DNA from: Maricaulis salignorans
Lineage (GTDB): Bacteria; Pseudomonadota; Alphaproteobacteria; Caulobacterales; Maricaulaceae
Length of the DNA: 64,000 nucleotides
Direction of reading: 5' to 3'
Assembly: GCF_900103475.1 (NCBI RefSeq)
Contig: NZ_FNHG01000010.1
Span: forward strand, 1-64,000
Every line of letters begins with the position of its first letter. The stretch's first letter is position 1. The notes under the pieces are model-generated. The model had not been told where the DNA came from, did no database searches, and worked only from the letters and a program-made list of their open reading frames with translations. Shown here piece by piece: positions 25,230 to 33,546 of the stretch. The translations under genes were made by a program, and so were the position numbers.

Positions 25230-26156
25230 GTGGCGCAACCCGATAGGACACCAGAGCAGACACGCATTCACCGTATATGGATGATCTTCGGCACCAAGTT
25301 CCCGGATTTCTGCATCAACGGCCTCGAGAAGTTTCGACCTGAGGGTATCTTCCTCACAGCGCCAGAGCAGGGTTTGACCGGCGAGCAAGCCATTGCTGCC
25401 CGCGTGTTCCATGACGAATTGGTTTCGCTTTCGGATTCGGACTTGGACGCAAGGTGGAACGCAGCGCTGGCCGAGGAACAAGCCAAACGTGAAGCCGCGC
25501 ACCCCCTGAACCAACATGTCGCGGATGCGGCAACATACGACTTCTACTCGAAGGCCGCCTATTGGACCGTCGATGAGTGCTGCGCGCTATTGGTCGCTCG
25601 CCATCCGCGAAAGGTCGACCTGAAGGCGATCCAGTCCCACGGACGGACATCTCAGATCGCGCGGCAGTTTCTGGACCTGCACGACCTCGTAACGCGGGCT
25701 GTATCCATGAACCAGCTAGCACATCGAAATTTGCCGGGATTCTTCCTAGCTTGGGCCGACCGGAACCGGCTGCCAATCCCGGACGGACTCGCCTCGGCAG
25801 TCCAAAACCACGGAGTTCAAGTCGCGGACTGGAAGACTTACTACGACAAGCGGGGCGAAGTGATTGCCGGGCTTCAGGCCAGAATCAGCCAGCTTGAAAA
25901 TGGGTCGCCGCCAGAAGCCGTCGACCCAATGGCGAAGCCCCTCGATCCGCGCGAACGTGCCAGCCTGCTCAAGATGGTGCTCGGATTGGCAATGGCCATT
26001 TACGGACATGATCCACGGCAGACCCGGATGAAGTCAGTCAGCGAAATCAAATCAGAGTTGGACCGCGTCGGCATCACCATGTCTGACGACACGATCCGCA
26101 GATACCTTCGGGAAGCGAACGAGTACGCGCCCGACGGATATCCGGAATCCGAATAG
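25230..26156 (+). CDS. Island protein of unknown function
   Basis: The start GTG at 25230 follows GAGGTGATC, a 9-base match to the 16S 3' end, inside the stop region of the integrase gene. The 308-residue product has no membrane segment. A central FYSKAAYWTVDECCALLVARHP helix suggests a small wHTH-like module. A C-terminal block, RERASLLKMVLGLAMAIYGHDPRQ then MSDDTIRRYLREANEY, is a pattern common in uncharacterised proteins of proteobacterial islands and prophages. It is translationally coupled to the integrase. Function unknown. Confidence 0.7.
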   Translation: MAQPDRTPEQTRIHRIWMIFGTKFPDFCINGLEKFRPEGIFLTAPEQGLTGEQAIAARVFHDELVSLSDSDLDARWNAALAEEQAKREAAHPLNQHVADAATYDFYSKAAYWTVDECCALLVARHPRKVDLKAIQSHGRTSQIARQFLDLHDLVTRAVSMNQLAHRNLPGFFLAWADRNRLPIPDGLASAVQNHGVQVADWKTYYDKRGEVIAGLQARISQLENGSPPEAVDPMAKPLDPRERASLLKMVLGLAMAIYGHDPRQTRMKSVSEIKSELDRVGITMSDDTIRRYLREANEYAPDGYPESE

Positions 26157-26247
26157 TCGCTAATCGGTATTCGGTATTCCCAATACGGCCTACCGCGCTG
26201 AAAACCTTCCTAAACCGACCTCGCACTTGGCAACACGAGGTCACATC

Positions 26248-26454
26248 ATGGACGACAAACCCGCACTCCCGGCGACTGGATTTCTCCGCCTTCGCTCGAT
26301 CATCGCCCCGCACGGGCCGATCCCGGTCAGCAAATCCACCTGGTGGGCAGGCATCAAGGATGGCCGCTTTCCCAAACCCCTCAAGCTCGGTTCCCGGATC
26401 ACGGTCTGGCGCATCGAGGATATCCGCGCGCTGATCGAAAACGGGCCTTGCTGA
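26248..26454 (+). CDS. AlpA-like HTH regulator
   Basis: The 68-residue protein starts at 26248, 7 bases after GAGG. The segment VSKSTWWAGIKDGRFPKPLKLGSR followed by TVWRIEDIRALIE is the AlpA/MerR-superfamily HTH used by P4-like elements to control integrase and excision genes. It therefore probably acts as excisionase or as activator of the integrase. The next gene starts one base after its stop codon. Confidence 0.88.
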   Translation: MDDKPALPATGFLRLRSIIAPHGPIPVSKSTWWAGIKDGRFPKPLKLGSRITVWRIEDIRALIENGPC

Positions 26455-26455
26455 G

Positions 26456-26941
26456 ATGGCCCGCAAGGTGAGCTGGCGGTCGGTGCGGCGGCATCGGAAC
26501 TACACGGTCGACGAGGCGTCCAGGGCGCTGGGCATCTGCAAGGCCACCGTGCGCCGCTGGATCAAGACCGGCCTCCCAGCCCTCACGGAGCAAAAACCTG
26601 CCCTGATCCTCGGCGAGGCGCTGATCGCCTTCCTGAAGGCCCGCATTCCCGCGAAACAGACATGCCGGCTGGAGGAGTGCTTTTGCCTCGCCTGCCGCAC
26701 ACCGAGGCGGCCTGCATTCGACGAGGTCGAGGTCCGGCTTCAGCAAGGCGGCGGCGGCATGATCACCGGCCTGTGCAGCGAGTGCTCGGCGACCATGAAC
26801 AAACGCGTCTCGGCGGATGGTCTGGAACGTATCCGGCGGGTTTTGACGGTCGGCGCCATGCAGGCGGACGGACACATAAGCAAGAGCCACCCACCCTGTT
26901 CAAATGCACACAATCCCGAGGAGCCAGAAACCCATGCCTAA
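26456..26941 (+). CDS. HTH protein with a cysteine cluster
   Basis: The 161-residue product has an N-terminal helix-turn-helix of the MerR/excisionase kind (YTVDEASRALGICKATVRRWIKTGLP, residues 16-41). A cysteine set, CRLEECFCLAC then CSEC (about residues 70-110), probably binds zinc. Comparable HTH-Cys proteins sit just upstream of recombinase genes in other islands. It overlaps the beginning of the second recombinase gene by 8 bases. Probably a recombination directionality or regulatory factor. Confidence 0.75.
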   Translation: MARKVSWRSVRRHRNYTVDEASRALGICKATVRRWIKTGLPALTEQKPALILGEALIAFLKARIPAKQTCRLEECFCLACRTPRRPAFDEVEVRLQQGGGGMITGLCSECSATMNKRVSADGLERIRRVLTVGAMQADGHISKSHPPCSNAHNPEEPETHA

Positions 26942-28040
26942 GCACCATGCCAAAAACGAACGGACCAAGCACCGCTACTTCGCCTATCTGGAGGAAGCCA
27001 AGCGCATGGCACCGAGCAGCGTTGACCAAGTCGCCGCCGCTATTTCGCTGTTCGAGGCGTCGACTGGACACAAGGATTTTGGTGCCTTTCATATTGAGCA
27101 AGCGCGGCGCTTCAAACGTGAACTTGAGAACGCCAGACACGGGAAGACCGGCAAACCGCTGGCCAAGGCGACGATCCATTCCCGGCTCATGGCGGTGAAG
27201 GCTTTCTTCCACTGGCTGGCGGGTGAACCGGGCTACAAGTCGAAGATCCGATATGCTGACAGCGAGTATTTCAACCCCTCTGCCAATGACAGCCGGATCG
27301 CCACCGCAAAACGCGAGCGGCCTGCGCCGGAACTGGGCCAGATCGAGTATGTCCTGCGGCAAATGCCCCATGAAACCACGTTACAGAAGCGCGACCGGGC
27401 GCTGATCGCCTTCGCCATCCTCACTGGCGCCCGCGACGATGCCATCGCCTCGTTGGCCATCCGCGATGTCGACCTTGCCGCGCGCAAACTGTTTCAGGAC
27501 GCCCGCACCGTGCGCACCAAGAACCGCAAAACGATCACCTCATGGTTCTTTCCGGTTGGCGCGGAGATCGAAGCGATTGTCGCCGAGTGGATCGAACACC
27601 TGAAAGCTGAGTGCCTGTTCGGTGCCGACGATCCGCTATTTCCCGCCACAAAAGTGGGCCAAAATGCCGATCAACACTTCACCGCCCTCGGTCTCGACCG
27701 CAAAGCCTGGTCAAATGCCGACCCGATCCGCCGCATCTTCAAAAAAGCGTTCGAAGCGGCAGGCCTGCCCTATTTCAACCCGCACTCATTCCGCAAGACA
27801 CTGGCCCGGCTCGGCGAGTCGATCTGCGCCACGCCCGAGGATTTCAAGGCGTGGAGCCAGAATTTAGGACATGAGCAGGTGCTGACTACGTTCACCAGCT
27901 ATGGCAGCGTGTCGAGCTATCGGCAGGCGGAGATTTTGGCGGGACTGCGGCAGAGCCCCCGTGCGCCCGTCGCTCGCGCCGACGTGCCAGAGGCAGTCCT
28001 AGCGTGGCTGGACACCGTGGCCATACGAGATCGTCGCTAG
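26934..28040 (+). CDS. Second tyrosine recombinase
   Basis: This 368-residue protein starts MPKHHAKNER behind GAGGAG. A SAM-like core-binding domain (residues 10-100, THKDFGAFHI-like helices, KATIHSRLMAVKAFFHWLAGEPG) precedes a catalytic domain with Arg167 (TGARDDA), Lys195 or Lys198, His284-x-x-Arg287 (HSFRKTL), His313 (GHE) and Tyr323 (TSYG). All catalytic residues are present. It lacks the DUF4102 arm domain and is not closely related to the integrase at 24010. It could be a resolvase or targeting recombinase for another site. Confidence 0.92.
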   Translation: MPKHHAKNERTKHRYFAYLEEAKRMAPSSVDQVAAAISLFEASTGHKDFGAFHIEQARRFKRELENARHGKTGKPLAKATIHSRLMAVKAFFHWLAGEPGYKSKIRYADSEYFNPSANDSRIATAKRERPAPELGQIEYVLRQMPHETTLQKRDRALIAFAILTGARDDAIASLAIRDVDLAARKLFQDARTVRTKNRKTITSWFFPVGAEIEAIVAEWIEHLKAECLFGADDPLFPATKVGQNADQHFTALGLDRKAWSNADPIRRIFKKAFEAAGLPYFNPHSFRKTLARLGESICATPEDFKAWSQNLGHEQVLTTFTSYGSVSSYRQAEILAGLRQSPRAPVARADVPEAVLAWLDTVAIRDRR

Positions 28041-28105
28041 GGCGCAGCGCCCCTCGGCCTTGCCGCATGGTCGAAATCGGTATTTCTTCTGCAGCTGAAA
28101 CTAGG

Positions 28106-28198
28106 AACGATCCTCACACCCGAGGCGGCAAGATAACGGTCGAAAATGGCCAAGTCGCCTGTGCGCACTGCAATCTCTCAAAAGGGGCAAATGCCTGA
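28106..28198 (+). pseudogene. C-terminal remnant of an HNH endonuclease
   Basis: The frame contains NDPHTRGGKITVENGQ followed by VACAHCNLSKGANA, matching the end of an HNH domain (second half of the His-Asn-Cys site with the C-x2-C pair). Upstream no homologous sequence is seen in any frame; the frame opens only at a GTG inside the recombinase gene. The first half, including the catalytic DH, is lost. Its stop overlaps the methyltransferase start (TGATG), so it may persist as a translational leader. Confidence 0.6.
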
Positions 28199-30003
28199 TG
28201 CCGACGCTCGATTGGATAGGAAAGCAGGCCGTGGTGAACCACCACCGCGAAGTGCCATATCGACTGGTCCATTGCGACAGTGAGTTATCGGCAGGCGATC
28301 CGGACGCGGCAAATCTGCTAGTTCAAGGCGACAATTTGGAGGCTCTGCGAGCCTTGTTGCCTTACTATGCAGGCAAGGTGAAATGCATCTATATCGACCC
28401 GCCCTACAACACTGGCAACGAGGAGTGGGCCTACAACGACAATGTAAACTCCCCCGAAATAAGAGCTTGGCTTGAAAAAACAGTAGGGAAAGAGGGCGAA
28501 GATTTATCGCGTCATGATAAGTGGCTGTGCATGATGTACCCTAGGCTACGCCTGCTACGCGAATTCCTAGCTGACGATGGGGTAATATTCGTATCATTGG
28601 ACGACTTTGAGGCCTCACGGTGCAAGATTTTACTTTCTGAAATATTTGGAGAATCGAATTTCATCGCTAACCTCATTTGGAAGAAAATGGATAGCCCAAG
28701 TTCAAATGTGGGCAGACGGATTGTTTCAAATTATCACGATCACATTCTCTGGTTTGCTAAGAACAAAGCAGAGGCAGATTTAATTCAGTTGCCATCACCG
28801 GACATTCTCAACGCATATCCTGTCGTGATGAACGGCAAACGTGCGCGTTGGAGACAGTTGAGAAAAAATGGAAAGGCCGCTCGACGCGCAGATCGACCGA
28901 ACTCTTGGTTCAAGATGATCGCGCCGGACAAAACCGAAGTCTGGCCGGTGCACCCCAAAGAAGGCTGGGAGGGTCGATGGAGCATCGGTCCGGACACATG
29001 GAAAACAATCGAAAATACCGATGAGGTTAAATGGGAACGGCGCCCCTACGGCTGGACACCCTATCGAATCGAATACGCGAAGGACGTTCCCACCATGCCG
29101 CTTGCCTCGATCATCGATGACGTTAGTCAAAATCGACAAGCCAAGGCGCAGCTCAATCAGATATTAGGCACCAATCATGGATTTGAAACACCTAAGCCCT
29201 ACGATCTAGTGGAACTTCTCATCTCTCTCTGTGGCGATCAAAATGCGTTGGTCCTTGATAGCTTTTGCGGGTCCGGAACCACCGGGCACGCCACGTTGGC
29301 GCTGAATGGGCGCGACGGCGGCAATCGTCGGTTCATCCTGATTGAGATGGATCAAACGGTTGCAAAATCGGTAGCAGCACCGCGATTGAGCAAGGTAGTA
29401 GAGGGATACAAAACTTTTACGAAGGCGAGCGAGACCATTTTTGAGAGAAAAATTGGCCTCAAGGAGTTGAGGGCGCCTGAAACGGTTCTGAATGAATGCG
29501 AAGAAATCAAAGACGAGAAATCCCTAGACTTCGATGAAATCGAGCGCAGCTTTGAGGGCGGCACCCTCAGATTAGTGGGAGCGCGTCCCGCTGGTGCCGA
29601 AGTCCCAGGTCTTGGCGGAGGCTTTCGGTTCTGCCAACTCGGGGTGCCTTTGTTCGACGAGTTTGGCGACATCGCAGGAGATGTCGCTTTCGCAGATTTG
29701 GCCGCACACATCTTCTTTTCTGAGACAGGAGTTCCGATCCCACACCGTGCCAGCTCGGAGCTGCTCGGCGTATTTCAAGACCGTGCGGTCTACTTATTGT
29801 TCGACCCCGCGCATGCCGACACGCCTCGTGAGGCGATTGGCAACGTGTTGACGCCGGATAGGCTCAACACCCTGCCACCGGGGCCAGAGGACTTCACGGG
29901 CACCCACGTAATCTACGCCGAGGGCTGCACCGTATCGGCGGAACGCCTGAAGCGTGCTCACGCCGTGTTCAAACAAATTCCATATCAAATTGAGGGCGCA
30001 TAG
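28198..30003 (+). CDS. mod: Type III-like DNA methyltransferase (Mod)
   Basis: The 601-residue enzyme has the beta-class order: DPPY catalytic motif at 67-70 (CIYIDPPYNTGNEEWAYND), a variable recognition region, then the S-adenosylmethionine motif DSFCGSGTTGHA (354-365). DPPY indicates N6-adenine methylation. The C-terminal 200 residues contain RAPETVLNECEEI and a domain found in Mod proteins paired with helicase-type Res proteins. The stretch around 28440-28760 is clearly AT-richer than its neighbours. The res gene follows after 3 bases. Confidence 0.92.
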   Translation: MPTLDWIGKQAVVNHHREVPYRLVHCDSELSAGDPDAANLLVQGDNLEALRALLPYYAGKVKCIYIDPPYNTGNEEWAYNDNVNSPEIRAWLEKTVGKEGEDLSRHDKWLCMMYPRLRLLREFLADDGVIFVSLDDFEASRCKILLSEIFGESNFIANLIWKKMDSPSSNVGRRIVSNYHDHILWFAKNKAEADLIQLPSPDILNAYPVVMNGKRARWRQLRKNGKAARRADRPNSWFKMIAPDKTEVWPVHPKEGWEGRWSIGPDTWKTIENTDEVKWERRPYGWTPYRIEYAKDVPTMPLASIIDDVSQNRQAKAQLNQILGTNHGFETPKPYDLVELLISLCGDQNALVLDSFCGSGTTGHATLALNGRDGGNRRFILIEMDQTVAKSVAAPRLSKVVEGYKTFTKASETIFERKIGLKELRAPETVLNECEEIKDEKSLDFDEIERSFEGGTLRLVGARPAGAEVPGLGGGFRFCQLGVPLFDEFGDIAGDVAFADLAAHIFFSETGVPIPHRASSELLGVFQDRAVYLLFDPAHADTPREAIGNVLTPDRLNTLPPGPEDFTGTHVIYAEGCTVSAERLKRAHAVFKQIPYQIEGA

Positions 30004-30006
30004 AGC

Positions 30007-32655
30007 ATGGCGGCGGTCAATTTTGAATTACGCAGTTACCAGCAAGACGCGCTGGATCGGTTGCGAGATTATCTCGTCAAAGTCCCAAGCCTTGGGGCGG
30101 GCACATCGTTCTATGCCGTAACGAATGCACCCTACCGGCCCGTGCCGGTGATGAACCCCGAAACGCCCTATATCTGCGTCCGCATCCCGACTGGTGGCGG
30201 CAAGACGATTGTCGCAGCCCATTCGATTGGCGTGGCGGCGAAGACCTATCTGCAAGCCGACAATCCAATGGTGCTGTGGCTGGTGCCGTCGACAGCCATC
30301 CTGGACCAAACCTTGAATGCGTTACGCGATCTGAATCACCCCTACCGGACAGCCCTGGCAGCGGACTTTGGCCGTAACCTTTCCGTTTTGACGGTGCAGG
30401 AAGCCCTGTCTCTCTCCCGGCCCGATGCGACTGGCGGCGCCTGTATAATCGTCTCGACGATTCAGGCCTTCAGGATTGAGGAAACCGCCGACCGGAAGGT
30501 CTATCAGGACGCAGGCGCATTGATGGATCACTTCAGCGGGCTAGATCAATCCCAGATTGATCGGCTGGAAAAGGTCGAAGGCACGCACCGCCCCGTCGCT
30601 TCGCTCGCCAATGTCTTGCGACTGCACCGCCCGATGGTCATCGTCGATGAAGCACACAATGTGCGCGGGCCGCTTTCCTTCGATACCTTGGCGCGGTTTG
30701 ACCCGTCTCTGGTGCTTGAATTCACGGCGACGCCGCAACTGACTCACGATCCGAAAAACAGCAACGAGCCCTCCAACGTCTTGTATCACGTCTCTGCGGC
30801 AGAGCTGAAGGCCGCCGAAATGATCAAACTTCCGATCCGGCTGCAGACGGACACGGACTGGAAAAAAGTCATCGGTCAGGCGCTCGATTGTCGCACCGCG
30901 TTGGAGGAGGCAGCACAGGCCGAGCAAGCAGAAACCGGGGAATATATTCGTCCAATCATCCTGTTTCAGGCCCAATCGAAATCCAGCACCGATCCTGATC
31001 GTCTCATTCCAGAATCCGTTGCGAATTTCCTGACCGACGACAAGCGTATTCCGCGCGATCAGATCGCGATTCATGGCGGCGGTTTCAAAGAGCTTGATGG
31101 GCTGGACAATATCGCAGACCCGGCATGCCCGGTGCGCTATGTCGTTACCATTCAGGCGCTGCGGGAAGGTTGGGATTGCCCCTTCGCCTATGTGCTGTGT
31201 TCCGTCGCAGAGCTGAAATCCGCAACCGCGGTGGAGCAGATTCTTGGCCGGGTGTTGCGCATGCCGAAAGCGCACCGGAAGAGCCGAGACCTGCTTAATC
31301 GTGCGTATGCCTTCGTCGCTTCCGCGAACTTCAACGCCACGGCGGAAAGCCTCAAAGACGGCCTCGTCGACGGCGCGGGCTTTGATCGACTGGAGGCGGC
31401 AGAGCTCGTTAAGGCTCATAGCGAACTCCAACTAGACGACCCGCGTAGCGAATACGTCCACACCTCAGAGCCACTGCCTGAAGCAACGATGGCGAGCGAA
31501 ATTGACGACGCGATTGAGAAGTTACCTCCGTCAATGAAGGCTCGGGTTCAATTCGAACCGGAGACGCGGAAGCTCAATATCCTTGGAACTGTTTCTCGAG
31601 ATCAACGGAACACGATGCTGTTGGCGTTTTCCAAGGTGAAGGGCGCCGAGCGCGTGATCGATAGGGTCTTCATCAGTTCGAACCGGATACAGGCCAGCGA
31701 ACTACCGCCGGGCGAGCGCCTGCCATTTATCGTGCCGCGCCTTTGCATCATGCGCCAAGGCGAATTGGAGCTGTTCGGGCCCGATCATTTCCTCGACCTG
31801 CCCTGGAATCTGGCTGATTGCGACCCGGTTCAATTCGTGAACCGTTACCAAATCAAGGATGCTACGAAGGCGGGCCTGATCGATGTTTCGGATGAGGGGA
31901 AAATGAATATCGCCTTCGTCGGGGAACTACAGTCTCAACTCGCAACATTGATCCATGAGCCCGCATGGACCTTGCCGCGTCTCGTGAACTGGATCGACCG
32001 GGGGATTCCTCACCCCGACGTCACCAAACCTGCCGCCCGGATTTTCATCCAAAAGGCGCTCGAAGCACTTCAGACCGTCAAGGGCTACTCGCTTGATGAG
32101 CTGGCGCGCTACAAAGCCGAGCTCCGTCGATCACTTGCGGACGAAATCCAAGCCCTGCGCCAGGAACGTGAAGCCGGCTGTTACGCCGCCCTGTTTACGA
32201 ACGACGCCCAATCATTCGCAACGGATTCTGGGATGGCACTCGTCTTTGACGATCAGAGCTATGCCTACAACCAGCCCTATAAGGGCGCCCGAAAATTCAA
32301 CAAACACTATTTCCCGATCATCGGCGATCTAAAGCCAAGCGGTGAGGAATTCGATTGCGCCGTTTTCCTCGATGAGCACCACAGCGTGCGTCACTGGGTC
32401 CGCAATGTTGATCGCAAGCCCAATGCCTTTTGGCTGCAGCTTCCAAGTGGTAAGTTCTATCCTGACTTTGTGGCGTTACTGACAGATGGCCGCATCCTTG
32501 TTGTGGAGTACAAGGGCGCGGATCGGCTCGCCGGAGCGCAGGACAAACTCAAGATCGGCGAATTATGGGCGGAGTCGAGCGACGGGAAATGTCTATTCAG
32601 CATGCCCTCAAATCGTGACTTCAGTCAGCTTTCCGCGCTGATCGAGGGGAAATAG
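30007..32655 (+). CDS. res: Type III-like restriction helicase-nuclease (Res)
   Basis: This 882-residue superfamily 2 ATPase has Walker A PTGGGKT at residues 61-67, DEAH at 214-217, the motif III-like FTATP and the motif VI-like EQILGRVLRMP. Near the C-terminus, YPDFVALLTDGRILVVEYKG gives a PD-(D/E)xK nuclease with Asp820, Glu834 and Lys836. ATP-dependent translocation and cleavage after interaction with Mod is the expected activity. All core residues are present, so the pair looks functional. Length and order fit type III Res. Confidence 0.92.
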   Translation: MAAVNFELRSYQQDALDRLRDYLVKVPSLGAGTSFYAVTNAPYRPVPVMNPETPYICVRIPTGGGKTIVAAHSIGVAAKTYLQADNPMVLWLVPSTAILDQTLNALRDLNHPYRTALAADFGRNLSVLTVQEALSLSRPDATGGACIIVSTIQAFRIEETADRKVYQDAGALMDHFSGLDQSQIDRLEKVEGTHRPVASLANVLRLHRPMVIVDEAHNVRGPLSFDTLARFDPSLVLEFTATPQLTHDPKNSNEPSNVLYHVSAAELKAAEMIKLPIRLQTDTDWKKVIGQALDCRTALEEAAQAEQAETGEYIRPIILFQAQSKSSTDPDRLIPESVANFLTDDKRIPRDQIAIHGGGFKELDGLDNIADPACPVRYVVTIQALREGWDCPFAYVLCSVAELKSATAVEQILGRVLRMPKAHRKSRDLLNRAYAFVASANFNATAESLKDGLVDGAGFDRLEAAELVKAHSELQLDDPRSEYVHTSEPLPEATMASEIDDAIEKLPPSMKARVQFEPETRKLNILGTVSRDQRNTMLLAFSKVKGAERVIDRVFISSNRIQASELPPGERLPFIVPRLCIMRQGELELFGPDHFLDLPWNLADCDPVQFVNRYQIKDATKAGLIDVSDEGKMNIAFVGELQSQLATLIHEPAWTLPRLVNWIDRGIPHPDVTKPAARIFIQKALEALQTVKGYSLDELARYKAELRRSLADEIQALRQEREAGCYAALFTNDAQSFATDSGMALVFDDQSYAYNQPYKGARKFNKHYFPIIGDLKPSGEEFDCAVFLDEHHSVRHWVRNVDRKPNAFWLQLPSGKFYPDFVALLTDGRILVVEYKGADRLAGAQDKLKIGELWAESSDGKCLFSMPSNRDFSQLSALIEGK

Positions 32656-32676
32656 ATCGAGATCAAGCGATCAGAT

Positions 32677-32695
32677 TTGTTGGTTCTTTTGTTGG
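32677..32695 (+). repeat. Integrase arm-type motifs, right end
   Basis: TTGTTGG at 32677-32683 and 32689-32695, 12 bases apart, repeats the left-end pair. The 22-base block around the pair differs from the left copy at a single base. It lies between the res stop and attR. The remaining bases of 32656-32969 hold attR and the DUF411 leader and show nothing else. Confidence 0.55.
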
Positions 32696-32760
32696 TATAT
32701 CGTAAATTCTGTGCATTATAATCGCGTTAAATCAATGTGCTACCGCACGAAGTCGACGCC

Positions 32761-32790
32761 TCTCCTGGCACCATTCCTCCGATTTTTCTC
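32761..32790 (+). repeat. Right attachment repeat (attR)
   Basis: TCTCCTGGCACCATTCCTCC and the following GATTTTTCTC correspond to the left repeat, with one G missing from the tRNA-derived part. A CCGGC-CCTT-GCCGG hairpin follows at 32803-32816, matching the one beyond attL. Confidence 0.8.
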
Positions 32791-32969
32791 ATCGAGTAAT
32801 ATCCGGCCCTTGCCGGCCCCTCGGGCGCGATGCGTTGAACCGGTGGGGCTGATGGCCGGGGGTGCGCCATGGTGGGCGTTGGCTTGACAAGACCCCTGGC
32901 TTTGAGCCTGCTGGGCAGCCGGTGGATCGGGTCCGCCGGAGTGCGGCACCAACCATAGGGGGAGTGATC

Positions 32970-33422
32970 ATGATCAATCGTCGGCAAGCGCTTTTGGGCG
33001 GTCTCGTGATCGCGGCCAGCCCTGGTTTGACGGGCTGTTCGGCAGAGGCGCAAACGCCCATCCTGGTCTACAAATCCCCGACCTGCGGCTGCTGCAATGC
33101 CTGGATCACGCATCTGCGCGATCACGGGTTTGATGTTGAGCCCCATGATTTCGAGGATATGGCGGCCATCAAGGCGCGCTATGAAGTGCCAGGCGATTTA
33201 TGGTCATGCCATACGGCGATCGTCGAAGGCTATGTCGTTGAAGGCCATGTTCCCGCAGCGGAAATCACCCGCATGCTGGCCGGGCGCCCGGCCATTCGGG
33301 GGCTGTCCGTGCCGGGCATGCCGGCCGGATCACCGGGAATGGAAGCGGGCGGATATACGCAGGCCTATACGGTCTGGTCCTTCGGCGAAACCGGCAATGC
33401 GGCCTTCGCACACTATGGCTGA
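32970..33422 (+). CDS. DUF411 metal-binding lipoprotein
   Basis: The 150-residue product has a twin-arginine-like start (MINRRQALLGG) and a lipobox LTGC (Cys23), so export may be by Tat with lipid anchoring. The domain carries Cys39-x-Cys41-Cys42 (TCGCCNAW), Cys80-His81 and the Met-rich GLSVPGMPAGSPGME, all family hallmarks. DUF411 proteins are often found with copper-resistance genes, so copper binding is likely. It lies just outside the island's right end. Confidence 0.85.
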   Translation: MINRRQALLGGLVIAASPGLTGCSAEAQTPILVYKSPTCGCCNAWITHLRDHGFDVEPHDFEDMAAIKARYEVPGDLWSCHTAIVEGYVVEGHVPAAEITRMLAGRPAIRGLSVPGMPAGSPGMEAGGYTQAYTVWSFGETGNAAFAHYG

Positions 33423-33546
33423 CGCCGGCGGCAGCGACCGGGCAGGCCGGCGCATGGCCTGAAGTCAATTGACGGCGCGCTTGCGGGCGGGTTTAGCTTG
33501 TGACCGTGGCGCATATCCCGCGCCCAAGCCTTGTTCCGGTACCGGC

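Larger units (their letters stand above)
23816..32790 (+). mobile_element. ~9.0-kb integrative element in tRNA-Leu with a type III-like R-M system
   Basis: The element is bounded by imperfect direct repeats (23816-23846 and 32761-32790), the first being the 3' end of tRNA-Leu. Inside, in order and all on the plus strand, are a P4-type integrase, an unknown protein, an AlpA-like regulator, an HTH/Cys protein, a second tyrosine recombinase, an HNH remnant, a methyltransferase and a restriction helicase-nuclease. The integrase abuts the tRNA, as in typical tRNA islands. There are no conjugation or capsid genes, so it would need help to move. Confidence 0.9.

Noticed and set aside
28004-28200. 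Small complete gene with HNH-like end
   Set aside because: Its only start is a GTG inside the recombinase gene, and the first 30 residues have no HNH similarity. It is kept as a remnant only.
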